This document shows, piece by piece, positions 23,292 through 31,657 of a stretch of DNA of 64,000 nt. A program made the translations under genes and the position numbers. Under the pieces are notes generated by a model. That model worked only from the letters and a program-made list of their open reading frames with translations. It had not been told where the DNA came from and made no database searches. Positions within the stretch are counted from its first letter, which is position 1. The number at the start of each line of letters is the position of its first letter. Origin of the DNA: AC-51 sp046716145 (GTDB lineage: Bacteria; Actinomycetota; UBA4738; HRBIN12). The stretch spans positions 12,323-76,322 of the forward strand of contig JBKJXU010000097.1 in NCBI GenBank assembly GCA_046716145.1. The letters run 5' to 3'.

Positions 23292-24653
23292 GTGGACCTC
23301 CTGACGCTGGCGATCGGCGGCCTCGCGGCGATCTGCGCGTGGCTCTGGGCGGTGCGCGACCCGATGCGGACGATCGTGCCGGCCTACGCCGCACTCATCC
23401 CCTTGGGTGGGGTGCTCGCGCTGCGGATCCCGCTGCCGGCGCCGTTCAACACACTCTCCTCGGCCGCGGGTGCACTCGCGATCGTCGCGCTGGCCGTGCA
23501 CCTCGTGCGTTCCGGGCGTGGCCGTGTGCCCTCCCTCCCTGTGGGTGGCTGGCTCCTGTTCGTGGCGTGGGGCGCCATGACGGTGCTGTGGTCCGTCGAC
23601 CCGACGGACGTCGTTCGGGAGATGACCCTCGCCGTGCCGCTGCTGGCCATCGTGGTGCTCGTCGCGATGGAGCCGGCGGATGATGGCGACCTCCGACGGA
23701 TCGCATGGGCCACGCTGGCGTCGGGCGCAGCGATCGGCGCGTACGGGATGGCGCTCATCGTGGTCGGCGGCTCGCTCCCGGAGCACGGGCTGTCGGCGCG
23801 GTTCTCGCTCAGCGCCGACACGAACCCGAACCAACTGGCAACCAGTCTGTTGTTGCCCTTCTTCCTGGGCTTGGGCCTGACCCTGGATCGTCGCGACCCC
23901 GGTGCGCAGCGTTGGCGGGCCTACGCGGCGCCGGGCGGCACCATCCTGACGGGTGCGGCCATCGCGCTGTCCGGCTCGCGTGGCGGCGCGCTCGCTACGG
24001 CATTGGGCTCCGCCGTGTTCGTGGCGCTCGCCTGGCGCTGGTCGCCGTGGCGGCGCGACGCGGTCCGCCGCCTCGTCGCGGCAGGCATGGCCGGTGCCGC
24101 CGCGCTCGTTCTCACGGGCGTGCTCGCTACTTCGCTAGCGCCCGACAGCCGCATCGCCTCGCTCCTTGCTGGGGACGCGGTCGGCCGGCTGGGAGCTGTG
24201 GAGTCGTCTTCGGGCCGGGCAGAGATCTGGACGGCCGGGGCCTTGGCGTGCACGGCATACTGCGGCGTCGGATCCGGTCTCGGCACGTTCCCCGACGTGT
24301 ACAACGACGTGTTCGCGTTCTCCAACGTCACCCGCAACGTCGGTGCCAGCCGCCCCGGACACAACCTCTACCTGGAGATCGCGGTCGAGACCGGACTACT
24401 CGGCATCGTGCTGTTCTGGATGGCGATCGGGAGCGAGTTCCGCGCGATCGCCAGACGCCGTGCCTCATGGCTCGCCCCGGCGCTGGCCGCAGCCATCGTT
24501 GCGATCCTGGTGGCTGACATCTTCGAGGGATTCCTGTGGTTCAAGCATGCGTGGCTGCCCTTCACCGTGATCCGCGTCTTCGAGTCCGCGGCGGATCGGA
24601 GCGCATCGGCCGAGGCCCGCCGGGAAGCGGCGTTCCCGCGGGTCATCTCGTGA
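23292..24653 (+). CDS. O-antigen ligase/polymerase family membrane protein (Wzy-like)
   Basis: A 453-residue polytopic membrane protein with about ten hydrophobic helices. The family hallmarks are present: DTNPNQLATSLLLPFFLG, SGSRGGALATALG and the conserved periplasmic-loop sequence GHNLYLEIAVETGLLG, with the His that is important in WaaL/Wzy. It either polymerises repeat units or ligates a finished glycan. The GTG start follows GGGAGG. The stop overlaps the start of the sulfotransferase gene as GTGA, so the two are translationally coupled. Confidence 0.85.
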   Translation: MDLLTLAIGGLAAICAWLWAVRDPMRTIVPAYAALIPLGGVLALRIPLPAPFNTLSSAAGALAIVALAVHLVRSGRGRVPSLPVGGWLLFVAWGAMTVLWSVDPTDVVREMTLAVPLLAIVVLVAMEPADDGDLRRIAWATLASGAAIGAYGMALIVVGGSLPEHGLSARFSLSADTNPNQLATSLLLPFFLGLGLTLDRRDPGAQRWRAYAAPGGTILTGAAIALSGSRGGALATALGSAVFVALAWRWSPWRRDAVRRLVAAGMAGAAALVLTGVLATSLAPDSRIASLLAGDAVGRLGAVESSSGRAEIWTAGALACTAYCGVGSGLGTFPDVYNDVFAFSNVTRNVGASRPGHNLYLEIAVETGLLGIVLFWMAIGSEFRAIARRRASWLAPALAAAIVAILVADIFEGFLWFKHAWLPFTVIRVFESAADRSASAEARREAAFPRVIS

Positions 24654-25576
24654 ACCTGCCGAACCTCCTGATCGCCGGGGTCCCGAAGGCAGCGACCGGG
24701 TCGCTGTTCGCCTACCTGGGACAACACCCGGCCGTGTGTGCGTCGAGCCGCAAGGAGATCAAGTACTTCTCCCCCGACGCCGCTGATGGCCGGTCGCGTC
24801 CGCTCGAGTGGTACGAGCGCTTCTTCGCCCATCGCGCCGGTGAACCGTTCGCGCTCGAGGCGACGCCGTCCTACTGCTACATGGGACCACGTGTGATCGA
24901 CGCCATCGGGTCGAGCCTGGAGCGTCCCCGGGTGATCTGGATCCTTCGTGATCCGGTGGATCGCCTCTGGTCGGCCTACACGTTCCAACGGAGCCTCGGG
25001 CACCTGCCCGCGGGTATCGACACGTTCGAGGTGTACATCGATGCATGCATCGCCGAACGGACGGCCCATCCCCGCGTGCTGGACCAAGGATCGTTCAAAG
25101 GACTGTCGATAGGGATGTACGGCGAGCACCTACCGGCCTGGGACGAGGCCTTCGGCGAGGATCTGCGCGTGCTCTTCTTCGATGATCTCGCGAGGGACCC
25201 CGTCGAGGTGGTTCGGGGCGTGTGTGGGTGGCTGGGCATCGACGGCTCCGTGGTCGACGGGTTCGTGTGGGAAGCACACAACCCGACGGTGCACCCCCGC
25301 AGCGTGACACTCGCGCGAGGTGCAGCGACCGCCCGCGGTTGGAGCAAGCGCGTGCTTCGGCGGGCGCCGGGCCTGCGCAAACGGCTTCGCGATACCTACG
25401 TCCGGGCGAACGCGGGCATCCTGCGGGAAAGGCCGCGACCCGAGACGACCGAGCGGCTCCGGACGCTGTACGCCGGGTCCAACGCTGTCGTGATGAACGT
25501 GGCGCGGCGGCGCGGCATGACGCCGCTCCCGGACTGGCTCGAGCCCCCTCAGCCCTCCGGCACGAACCCCGCCTGA
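24650..25576 (+). CDS. PAPS-dependent sulfotransferase 1
   Basis: A 308-residue sulfotransferase of the kind that sulfates glycans or lipids using PAPS. The 5'-phosphosulfate loop is GVPKAATGSLFAYL, with Lys13, and the 3'-phosphate loop is ILRDPVDRLWSAY (Arg100, Ser108). Late motifs such as FFDDLARDP fit. The start is GTG 24650, overlapping the polymerase stop. Its 3' end overlaps the convergent flippase gene by 28 bases. The coupling with the polymerase points to the polysaccharide or its repeat unit as acceptor. Confidence 0.9.
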   Translation: MNLPNLLIAGVPKAATGSLFAYLGQHPAVCASSRKEIKYFSPDAADGRSRPLEWYERFFAHRAGEPFALEATPSYCYMGPRVIDAIGSSLERPRVIWILRDPVDRLWSAYTFQRSLGHLPAGIDTFEVYIDACIAERTAHPRVLDQGSFKGLSIGMYGEHLPAWDEAFGEDLRVLFFDDLARDPVEVVRGVCGWLGIDGSVVDGFVWEAHNPTVHPRSVTLARGAATARGWSKRVLRRAPGLRKRLRDTYVRANAGILRERPRPETTERLRTLYAGSNAVVMNVARRRGMTPLPDWLEPPQPSGTNPA

Positions 25577-27093
25577 TCGGGGTCCCGGCCGCTCGCGGAG
25601 TCCTCACCACGCACGCGCAGCGCCCGCAGCGCCGATCTGTCCTCCTCGGACAGACCCAGTCCCCAGAGGGCGACGACGTACGCCACAGCGACGACCGCCG
25701 CCGCGACGATGGCAGCGCTCGCGCCGTCGACCGGGACGATCGCCACGACGAGCAGCGAGCCAGCCGCGGCGACGCTCGCGGCGAGTGCAGGTTTCCAGAC
25801 GTCGCGCGAGAACGGGAGTATCCGCTCGCGTGCCCAGATCTGCAGCAGGGGGACCACGTTGTTCGAGGCGGTTCCCGCCGCCTTCGCGATGGCAGCGCCC
25901 GCGACGCCGTGCCGTGGGATGAGGACGAACGCGAGCCCGATCTCGAGCGCGATCACGACGAGGTAATCGGCGAGCGCCGTCGCCGAGCGCCCCATCATGA
26001 TCAGCGTGACGGTCACCGGGCCCGTCCCGAAGTTGAACAGCATCCCGAGGGCGAGGATCCGAAGCGCCGTCGTCCCTTCGGTGAACCCCGGCCCGAATAC
26101 GGACAACAGCTCATGCGGGAAGGCGAGCATCAGGACCAGCAGGGGAGCACCGAGGGTGAACGTCCACCTGGTCGCGCTGCGATAGAGCGCGGCGAACTCC
26201 GTGCGCTTGCCCTGCAGGAAAAGGTCGGAGCCGATCGATGTGTAGACCTGGTTCAGCGAGTTCACGACCGATGTGAGGGCCCCGGCGATGCGGTTCGCGG
26301 CGGCGTACACGGCGGTCGCGATGACCGCCGCGATGGAACCCAAGAGCACCGGCATGATCTGGCCTCGGCTCTGGCCGGCCAAGCGGGAGCCCCAGGCGGG
26401 CAATGCGAACCGTATGAGCGACCACGGTTCGACCGGTGCCACATCGCCCGTGAGCGGGACGCGACGCCACAAGACCGCGAGGGACACGGCGAGCAGAACG
26501 CACTCCGCCAGCAGGAGTCCGGCGTAGGCGGCCACCAACGACGCCGAGGCCATCGCAAGCGCGCCGACCACGAGGAGCCGCACGGTCGGCTGCAGGACGT
26601 TGCGGATCAACGCCGCGTCGCGCATCTCCTTGAACGCCTGGGTGGCATACACGAGCACTTGACGCATACCGACGACCGGCGCCATCACGGCGGTCAGGCG
26701 CAACAGGGGCTCCAGATCCGCGTCGTGGAACACGGAGCGCGCGACGGGCCCCGCTGCCAGGAACAAGCCGGCACCGAGCAACGCGAGTCCGACCCCGGCG
26801 AGCGCCAGCGCCACGTGGATCGTTGCCCGTAGACGTGGGATATCGCCGATGCCGTGCTGGTAGGAGCCCTGACGCATCACGATCCAGTCGGCGCCGAGTT
26901 GCCCCACGATCGACAGGAGTTGCCCCAAGGAGAAGGCGATCGCCCACAGGCCGAAGGCGAGCTTGCCGTAGGTGCGCGCGATCACCACGGCCAGGACGAA
27001 CGACCCGGCGAAGCTCACGACACCGCTGGACACGAGCAACGCCGAACCGCGCGCCATGCGGCCCGTGTGCGCGTGCACGACGGGGTCGTTCAT
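25549..27093 (-). CDS. Polysaccharide flippase, MOP superfamily (Wzx-like)
   Basis: A 514-residue protein with about fourteen hydrophobic helices and the N-terminal pattern GSALLVSSGVVSFAGSFVL, typical of Wzx/polysaccharide transport proteins. It would flip lipid-linked repeat units across the membrane. The ATG overlaps the stop of the upstream sulfotransferase gene (ATGA). It is the last gene of a minus-strand operon of ATP-grasp, phosphodiesterase, sulfotransferase and flippase. Its 3' end overlaps sulfotransferase 1 on the other strand. Confidence 0.87.
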   Translation of the reverse strand: MNDPVVHAHTGRMARGSALLVSSGVVSFAGSFVLAVVIARTYGKLAFGLWAIAFSLGQLLSIVGQLGADWIVMRQGSYQHGIGDIPRLRATIHVALALAGVGLALLGAGLFLAAGPVARSVFHDADLEPLLRLTAVMAPVVGMRQVLVYATQAFKEMRDAALIRNVLQPTVRLLVVGALAMASASLVAAYAGLLLAECVLLAVSLAVLWRRVPLTGDVAPVEPWSLIRFALPAWGSRLAGQSRGQIMPVLLGSIAAVIATAVYAAANRIAGALTSVVNSLNQVYTSIGSDLFLQGKRTEFAALYRSATRWTFTLGAPLLVLMLAFPHELLSVFGPGFTEGTTALRILALGMLFNFGTGPVTVTLIMMGRSATALADYLVVIALEIGLAFVLIPRHGVAGAAIAKAAGTASNNVVPLLQIWARERILPFSRDVWKPALAASVAAAGSLLVVAIVPVDGASAAIVAAAVVAVAYVVALWGLGLSEEDRSALRALRVRGEDSASGRDPDQAGFVPEG

Positions 27094-27962
27094 GCGTACC
27101 CGAGCCGCGCCAACAGCGGCGCGCAGACCTCACCGACGGCACCCTGCACGTCCCCGGCCCAGGCGCGGTGCCGGCCGGTGTTCGGCTCGATCGAGGACCG
27201 CCGGGCGACACCGGGGTCTTCGAGGCCGGCGTGGTGAGGCGCGTCCGCGTACGCCATCACCGACGGATCCCACGCCTCGCCCAGGAACACGAAGAGGGGC
27301 GCGAGCGTGGCCGCCGGATCGGCCGTGAGGTCCTCGTAGCGGATCCGATAGCACGCCTCGGGATGAGCGGCCTCGAAAGCCAGGATCTTCTCGGTCTGGG
27401 CGACCCAGAACCGTGCAGCACCGAGGGGCACGTCACCACCCGCCTCCCGCACCGACGCTCGTATGGCGGGGTAGAACCGCTCCGAGAGCGAATACGCGAC
27501 ATCGCGACCGTCGCGGACGATCGTTACGAAGCGTGCGCCGGGCCCGAACAGCGTCCAGAGGTCCTCGAGGAGGTCGACGTGATGCGGTGTCTTATCCGCC
27601 CACCGCGGCTTCCCCTGCGCGTCGGCGTAGGACTCGTAGAAGGACGCGATGAACCGTGCGAGGGCCTGCGTGACGGCTTCGGCGCCGTACCCCATCCCGT
27701 CGAACCCCTTCCGCGCGCGAGGGTCGTGCAGCAGGTGCACGAGAGGACCGACGAACGCCGTCTCGGGGGGGCACGCGATCTTCGGATGCGAGTCGACGAT
27801 ACGGCGGAGCAGCGACGTGCCGCTCCTTTGGCAGCCAACCAGGAAGATGGCGTCCGCTCGGTCGGCATCACCGACCGAAGGCGCAGCCAGGGCTGGCGCA
27901 CGGGGGTCGCGGGGCGCGGTGAGGCGGCCGACGGATCGACGCAGGCGACGTCGAAGGGTCAC
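27090..27962 (-). CDS. PAPS-dependent sulfotransferase 2
   Basis: A 290-residue sulfotransferase. The 5'-phosphosulfate loop is FLVGCQRSGTSLLRRI (residues 40-55) and the 3' loop is TIVRDGRDVAYSLSERF. The start is GTG 27962, 7 bases after the stop of the phosphodiesterase gene; the open frame continues upstream but overlaps that gene. It differs clearly from the other two copies, so it is not a recent duplicate. It is followed by the flippase with an ATGA overlap. Acceptor unknown, presumably a lipid-linked sugar. Confidence 0.88.
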   Translation of the reverse strand: MTLRRRLRRSVGRLTAPRDPRAPALAAPSVGDADRADAIFLVGCQRSGTSLLRRIVDSHPKIACPPETAFVGPLVHLLHDPRARKGFDGMGYGAEAVTQALARFIASFYESYADAQGKPRWADKTPHHVDLLEDLWTLFGPGARFVTIVRDGRDVAYSLSERFYPAIRASVREAGGDVPLGAARFWVAQTEKILAFEAAHPEACYRIRYEDLTADPAATLAPLFVFLGEAWDPSVMAYADAPHHAGLEDPGVARRSSIEPNTGRHRAWAGDVQGAVGEVCAPLLARLGYA

Positions 27963-27969
27963 GGGCGGC

Positions 27970-29514
27970 TCACTCGATGTACCCGAGGCCGCGCAGGTGC
28001 TGCGCGATCTCATCCTCTTCGGAGCGACCGAGGCCATCCCCCGGCATGGGCGCAGCGGCATCGGCCAGGTCTCCCCCGGTCCCTGCGATCGCCGGGATGG
28101 GCCGCCCGTCGATGTCGTCGGCGCGGAGCCCCTGGAGGCTGAGCAGCGTGGGCGCCAGATCCACGATCGACGGGGTGCCGAGATCCGCGGCGGCGGCCTC
28201 CGAACACACGATGATCCCCTCGCGACGATGGTCGCCCGACGGCCAGGTCGACGGCTGGGTGACGTGGTCGATGTTCCCCAGCCCCCAGCCGGGAGCCGGG
28301 CGAGCGAGGAGGTCGGGGGCGAGGTCGAGGTGGGGACCCGCCGGGAGCTCCTCGCGGAAGGTCACCTGGGCGACCGGTGCCTCACCGCTCTGCGGATCGC
28401 GGAACGCCAGCAGCGCTCCCGCCACCTCCCGCCGCACCCGGTCGTAGTCACCCGGGGCGACCGTTCCGTGGATCTCGCGCCCCTTGAGGTTGATCGCGAT
28501 CGCCCCTCCGGACCCCGCCGAGTACGCAGCCGTGCGGCCCCAGTCGAGCGCAGCGGGAGCGCGGACCCGCTGCTTCAGCCGGTAGCCGGCTCGCGTCTTG
28601 CCGAGGGCGCGTGTGGGCGCCCATCGCCTCAGGGACCGCCCGAGCCGCGCGCGCGAGTCCGACGAGGCGAGCCCGAGCGCCTCCAACAACTTGCCGGTGC
28701 CGGCCAGGTGCGCGATGGGCCGGAAGCCGTGATCGGACATCACGATGGTGAGAGCGTCGGGCCCCGCCGCACGGCGCAGACGCGCGAGCGACTCATCGAG
28801 CAGTGCATACATCGACCGGAGCGACTCCCCCACCTGCGTCTGTCGAAGTCCCGCGTGCGCAGGGTGCGTCGGTAGGAGATAGGCGCCCATGGCGTGCTGC
28901 ACACGATCGGGGGCCACGAACACGCAGACGGCGACATCCCATCGCCCCTCCAACAAGATCTCGAAGGAGGCGCTTCGCTGCTCGACGAGGCGAAGGGCGT
29001 CACCGACCAAGCTCTCGGGCTCGTCGCGGTGGTGCATCCACTCGAGCCCGTTGATCGGGAACGGGGCGCGCGCATCGAGTTCCTCGGCGAACGCCGAAGG
29101 GGTCACGAAGGGCGCACCCCGAGGGATCGCCACACCACCGATCATCCGTCCGTTGACCTCCCAAGGAGGGAACGTGACCGGGATGTTGGCGGCCCGCACC
29201 TCGAGGCCCGCCGCAGAGAGGCGATCGAGGAAGGTGGCTTTCCTGATGGACGTGGATGACACCGGGATACGCCGATCGGCGTCGGTCGGGTCGCGCTGCA
29301 CGAAGTCCCACACACCGTGGCCGGCTGGGTGCGAACCGGTCAGGAACGATGACCACGCGGCCCACGAGTGAGACGGAACGGTGGACAGCAGCGTCCCGCG
29401 GCCCCCTTCGCGGATGAGTGCTTCGAGGTTGGGCAGGAGACCGCGGGAAAGGAGATCGTCCACGATCTCCCAGTCGGCTCCATCCCACCCGACCACCAAG
29501 ACCCGTCGTCTCAC
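27970..29514 (-). CDS. Alkaline-phosphatase superfamily phosphodiesterase, paralogue 3
   Basis: A 514-residue enzyme starting at GTG 29514, where GTGA overlaps the ATP-grasp stop. Metal-site segments are VVGWDGADW (Asp11), VAPDRVQHAMG, MSDHGFRP and SGDHRREG. The nucleophile position reads PSHSWAAW, with Ser50 where paralogues 1 and 2 carry Thr, which is allowed in the superfamily. It ends in AQHLRGLGYIE, like paralogue 2. It is flanked by ATP-grasp and sulfotransferase genes in a tight operon, so it probably acts on the same product. The substrate cannot be read. Confidence 0.82.
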   Translation of the reverse strand: MRRRVLVVGWDGADWEIVDDLLSRGLLPNLEALIREGGRGTLLSTVPSHSWAAWSSFLTGSHPAGHGVWDFVQRDPTDADRRIPVSSTSIRKATFLDRLSAAGLEVRAANIPVTFPPWEVNGRMIGGVAIPRGAPFVTPSAFAEELDARAPFPINGLEWMHHRDEPESLVGDALRLVEQRSASFEILLEGRWDVAVCVFVAPDRVQHAMGAYLLPTHPAHAGLRQTQVGESLRSMYALLDESLARLRRAAGPDALTIVMSDHGFRPIAHLAGTGKLLEALGLASSDSRARLGRSLRRWAPTRALGKTRAGYRLKQRVRAPAALDWGRTAAYSAGSGGAIAINLKGREIHGTVAPGDYDRVRREVAGALLAFRDPQSGEAPVAQVTFREELPAGPHLDLAPDLLARPAPGWGLGNIDHVTQPSTWPSGDHRREGIIVCSEAAAADLGTPSIVDLAPTLLSLQGLRADDIDGRPIPAIAGTGGDLADAAAPMPGDGLGRSEEDEIAQHLRGLGYIE

Positions 29515-30731
29515 GTGACCCCCTCGGACCCTCGCCCGGTGCCCGAGCGTCCCCGGAGCGACGCCACGCCACGCGCGGCGACGTGGCCGGCCGCCCGCAA
29601 CGCGGGCCGGAGATCGTCCATCGCCAACAGTGCACCTTCCTCGACGCCTCGGAACGACGCGAGCCACGATCTGGCTGTCAGCCAGCCAGCCGTACGGTAC
29701 GGCAGCATGCTGCTCGCAACATGGCTTTCCAGGATCCAGCCGCGTCCGTCCGGCACCACCTCATCCGGGATCGCGCCTCCGGTCAGATCCAGATACGCGC
29801 ACCGCGCCACGTCGAGACCGCCAACGGCGACGAAGGCGCGGAACGTCCCACCGATCCTCGGGTTCACGTCGAGCAGGACGTACCGGCCGGTCCGTTCGTC
29901 GAACCGGACGTCGACATCCACGGGCCCCACGTAGCCGAGGTCGCCGAGGAAACCGGTGACGAGGCGCGCGATGTCGTCGTTGCGTTCGGTCACGGCGTGC
30001 GTCGCCGTCCCCGCATAGGCGGGATGCTGCGCGATCTTGCGTCCCGTCGCCCAGAACCGGCACGTGCTCGACGCATCGAAGTACGCATCGAAGATCCAGT
30101 TCACGCGCCGGGGTGATCCCGGCAGATGCTCCTGCAGGAGGACGCCGTCCTCACCGAGCATCCGCACGGCTTCCTCACGTGTCGCCGCGATGACCACGCT
30201 CCGACGCCCACGAGCCCGCGGACCGGCAGGAGCCTTCACCACCAGCGGCAGCCCCACGAGATCGCAGAAGGCGTCGAGTTCTTCGGGCGTACGCACCCGA
30301 CGGATCCGTAGGGTCGCGACGCCTGCGTCTTCCGCCATGGCAGCCAGGGTCTCCTTGTCTATCGATCGCTCGACAAGACCTACGGGCAACTCGGGGAAGA
30401 CGAACCCTTCGCGGAGCGCATCGGCGTGGGTCTGGACGAACATCGCCGCCTCATCATCGGTCGGCAGCAGCACCGAGCGGCCGTGGCGTGCCGCCAGGGC
30501 GGTGAGCGCCCCGACCCCGCCCGGCCCGGGGGTGAAACGCTCGAAGGCGTGGACGTAACGAGAGCGCCCCGCGATCCCGCTGCGGGGATCGGGGCTGGCG
30601 AGGATGACCGGGACGCCCCAGCGCCCGAGGGAACGGATCGCACCGAGGACCCCGTGTTGTGGGAACGGTTCGCTCGCTGTGCGCAGGACCGTGACCGGCA
30701 TGCCGGTGCGCGAACTCAGACGGGGTGCCAT
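29511..30731 (-). CDS. ATP-grasp family protein 2
   Basis: A 406-residue ATP-grasp carboxylate-amine ligase-like protein. The N-terminus has a Rossmann-like pre-ATP domain (GAIRSLGRWGVPVILAS), then SIDKETLAAMAEDAGV, the lysine strand PLVVKAPAG and the metal motif LLDVNPRIGG. The second ATG at 30701 may be the true start, since the core fold begins there. It is the first gene of the minus-strand operon with phosphodiesterase 3, sulfotransferase 2 and flippase. Such enzymes can add amino acids or other acyl groups to sugars or peptides. The substrate is unknown. Confidence 0.75.
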   Translation of the reverse strand: MAPRLSSRTGMPVTVLRTASEPFPQHGVLGAIRSLGRWGVPVILASPDPRSGIAGRSRYVHAFERFTPGPGGVGALTALAARHGRSVLLPTDDEAAMFVQTHADALREGFVFPELPVGLVERSIDKETLAAMAEDAGVATLRIRRVRTPEELDAFCDLVGLPLVVKAPAGPRARGRRSVVIAATREEAVRMLGEDGVLLQEHLPGSPRRVNWIFDAYFDASSTCRFWATGRKIAQHPAYAGTATHAVTERNDDIARLVTGFLGDLGYVGPVDVDVRFDERTGRYVLLDVNPRIGGTFRAFVAVGGLDVARCAYLDLTGGAIPDEVVPDGRGWILESHVASSMLPYRTAGWLTARSWLASFRGVEEGALLAMDDLRPALRAAGHVAARGVASLRGRSGTGRGSEGVT

Positions 30732-30799
30732 GGGGGTCGTATCATCGCAGCACGCCGTTGCGCCACCGCCGGCACCCGTGAAAGGACCTGCGATCGACC

Positions 30800-31588
30800 A
30801 TGGCTGTGCTGACGTATCACGCCGTCGACCCGGAGTGGTCTGCGCCGTTGTCCGTTGGTCCGGATCAGTTCAGGAGACATCTCGATTGGATCGGCAACAA
30901 CCGTCGTGTCGTTGCCCTGGAAGAGACCTTGGCCCGGAACGGCCATCTGGCACATGACGAGGTGGCGATCACGTTCGACGACGGCTTCACGTCCGTCGCC
31001 CAGCACGCACTCCCGGCGCTTCGCGACCGCGGGATGCGCGCCACGATCTTCCTCGTCGGCAAGATGCTCGACGGGAGCGGCGGAACCATCGACTGGGTTG
31101 ACCGGCCGCCGGGGCACCCTCTCGCGGTGCTGGACCCCGCCCTGATCCGCGAGTTGCGCGATGAGGGCGTGGAGTTCGGGAGCCATTCCTACGCGCACCG
31201 CGATCTCACGACGCTCGGCTTCGCGGCGTGCGTCGAGGACCTTCACAGGGGCCGCGATGTCCTGCAGGACACCCTCGGGAAGGAGGTCACCACGCTCGCC
31301 TACCCCTTCGGGCGCCACGACGCCGACGTTCGACGGGCCGCCGCCGAGGCGGGATTCACGTGGGCGTTCGCGATGGCCATGCCACCTCGTGCCCACGTCT
31401 CGATGGCCATACCGCGGGTGGGCATCTACGCGAACGACGACCTTGCGAGGCTCCGGATGAAGACCCACTCCTGGTACGGCCGGGTGCGGTCAAGCGCCAT
31501 CTACCCGGCGTTGCATCGCATCAGGGCGCGCATCCGCGGTGATGCCGCCGTGGATGGACACGATGGGACGTCCGGGAGTCCACCCTAA
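30800..31588 (+). CDS. Polysaccharide deacetylase (NodB homology domain)
   Basis: A 262-residue carbohydrate esterase 4 enzyme. The catalytic motif TFDDGF at 59-63 supplies the base and metal ligand, and SHSYAHRDL supplies the two His metal ligands. LAYPFGRHD matches the third motif. It would remove N-acetyl groups from amino sugars in the polymer. No signal peptide or membrane anchor is apparent, so it may act on cytoplasmic intermediates or leave by another route. The gene is divergent from ATP-grasp 2 and is followed by a hairpin terminator. Confidence 0.85.
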   Translation: MAVLTYHAVDPEWSAPLSVGPDQFRRHLDWIGNNRRVVALEETLARNGHLAHDEVAITFDDGFTSVAQHALPALRDRGMRATIFLVGKMLDGSGGTIDWVDRPPGHPLAVLDPALIRELRDEGVEFGSHSYAHRDLTTLGFAACVEDLHRGRDVLQDTLGKEVTTLAYPFGRHDADVRRAAAEAGFTWAFAMAMPPRAHVSMAIPRVGIYANDDLARLRMKTHSWYGRVRSSAIYPALHRIRARIRGDAAVDGHDGTSGSPP

Positions 31589-31606
31589 GCCGAAAGGCGG
31601 GGTTTT
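31583..31606 (+). terminator. Hairpin terminator after the deacetylase gene
   Basis: GCC (31589-31591) and GGC (31596-31598) close a GAAA tetraloop, with CCC (31583-31585) pairing GGG (31599-31601) across a three-base bulge that is the stop codon. TTTT follows at 31603-31606. The stem is short but the T tract is unusual for this GC-rich sequence. Confidence 0.5.
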
Positions 31607-31631
31607 CAGTCGACGGGGGTCAATGTATGCT
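31603..31631 (+). promoter_or_regulatory. Possible promoter of the sugar transferase gene
   Basis: TTTTCA (31603-31608) and TATGCT (31626-31631) lie 17 bases apart, each matching four of six consensus bases. They sit 27 bases ahead of the TTG start of the next gene. The first box overlaps the T tract of the terminator. Confidence 0.35.
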
Positions 31632-31657
31632 CCCTACGCACACGAGGAGCAGCCCCT

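Noticed and set aside
22054..23304. 416-codon plus-strand ORF overlapping the exported protein gene
   Set aside because: It has arginine-rich low-complexity composition typical of out-of-frame GC-rich DNA, while the other frame has a signal peptide and ribosome-binding site.
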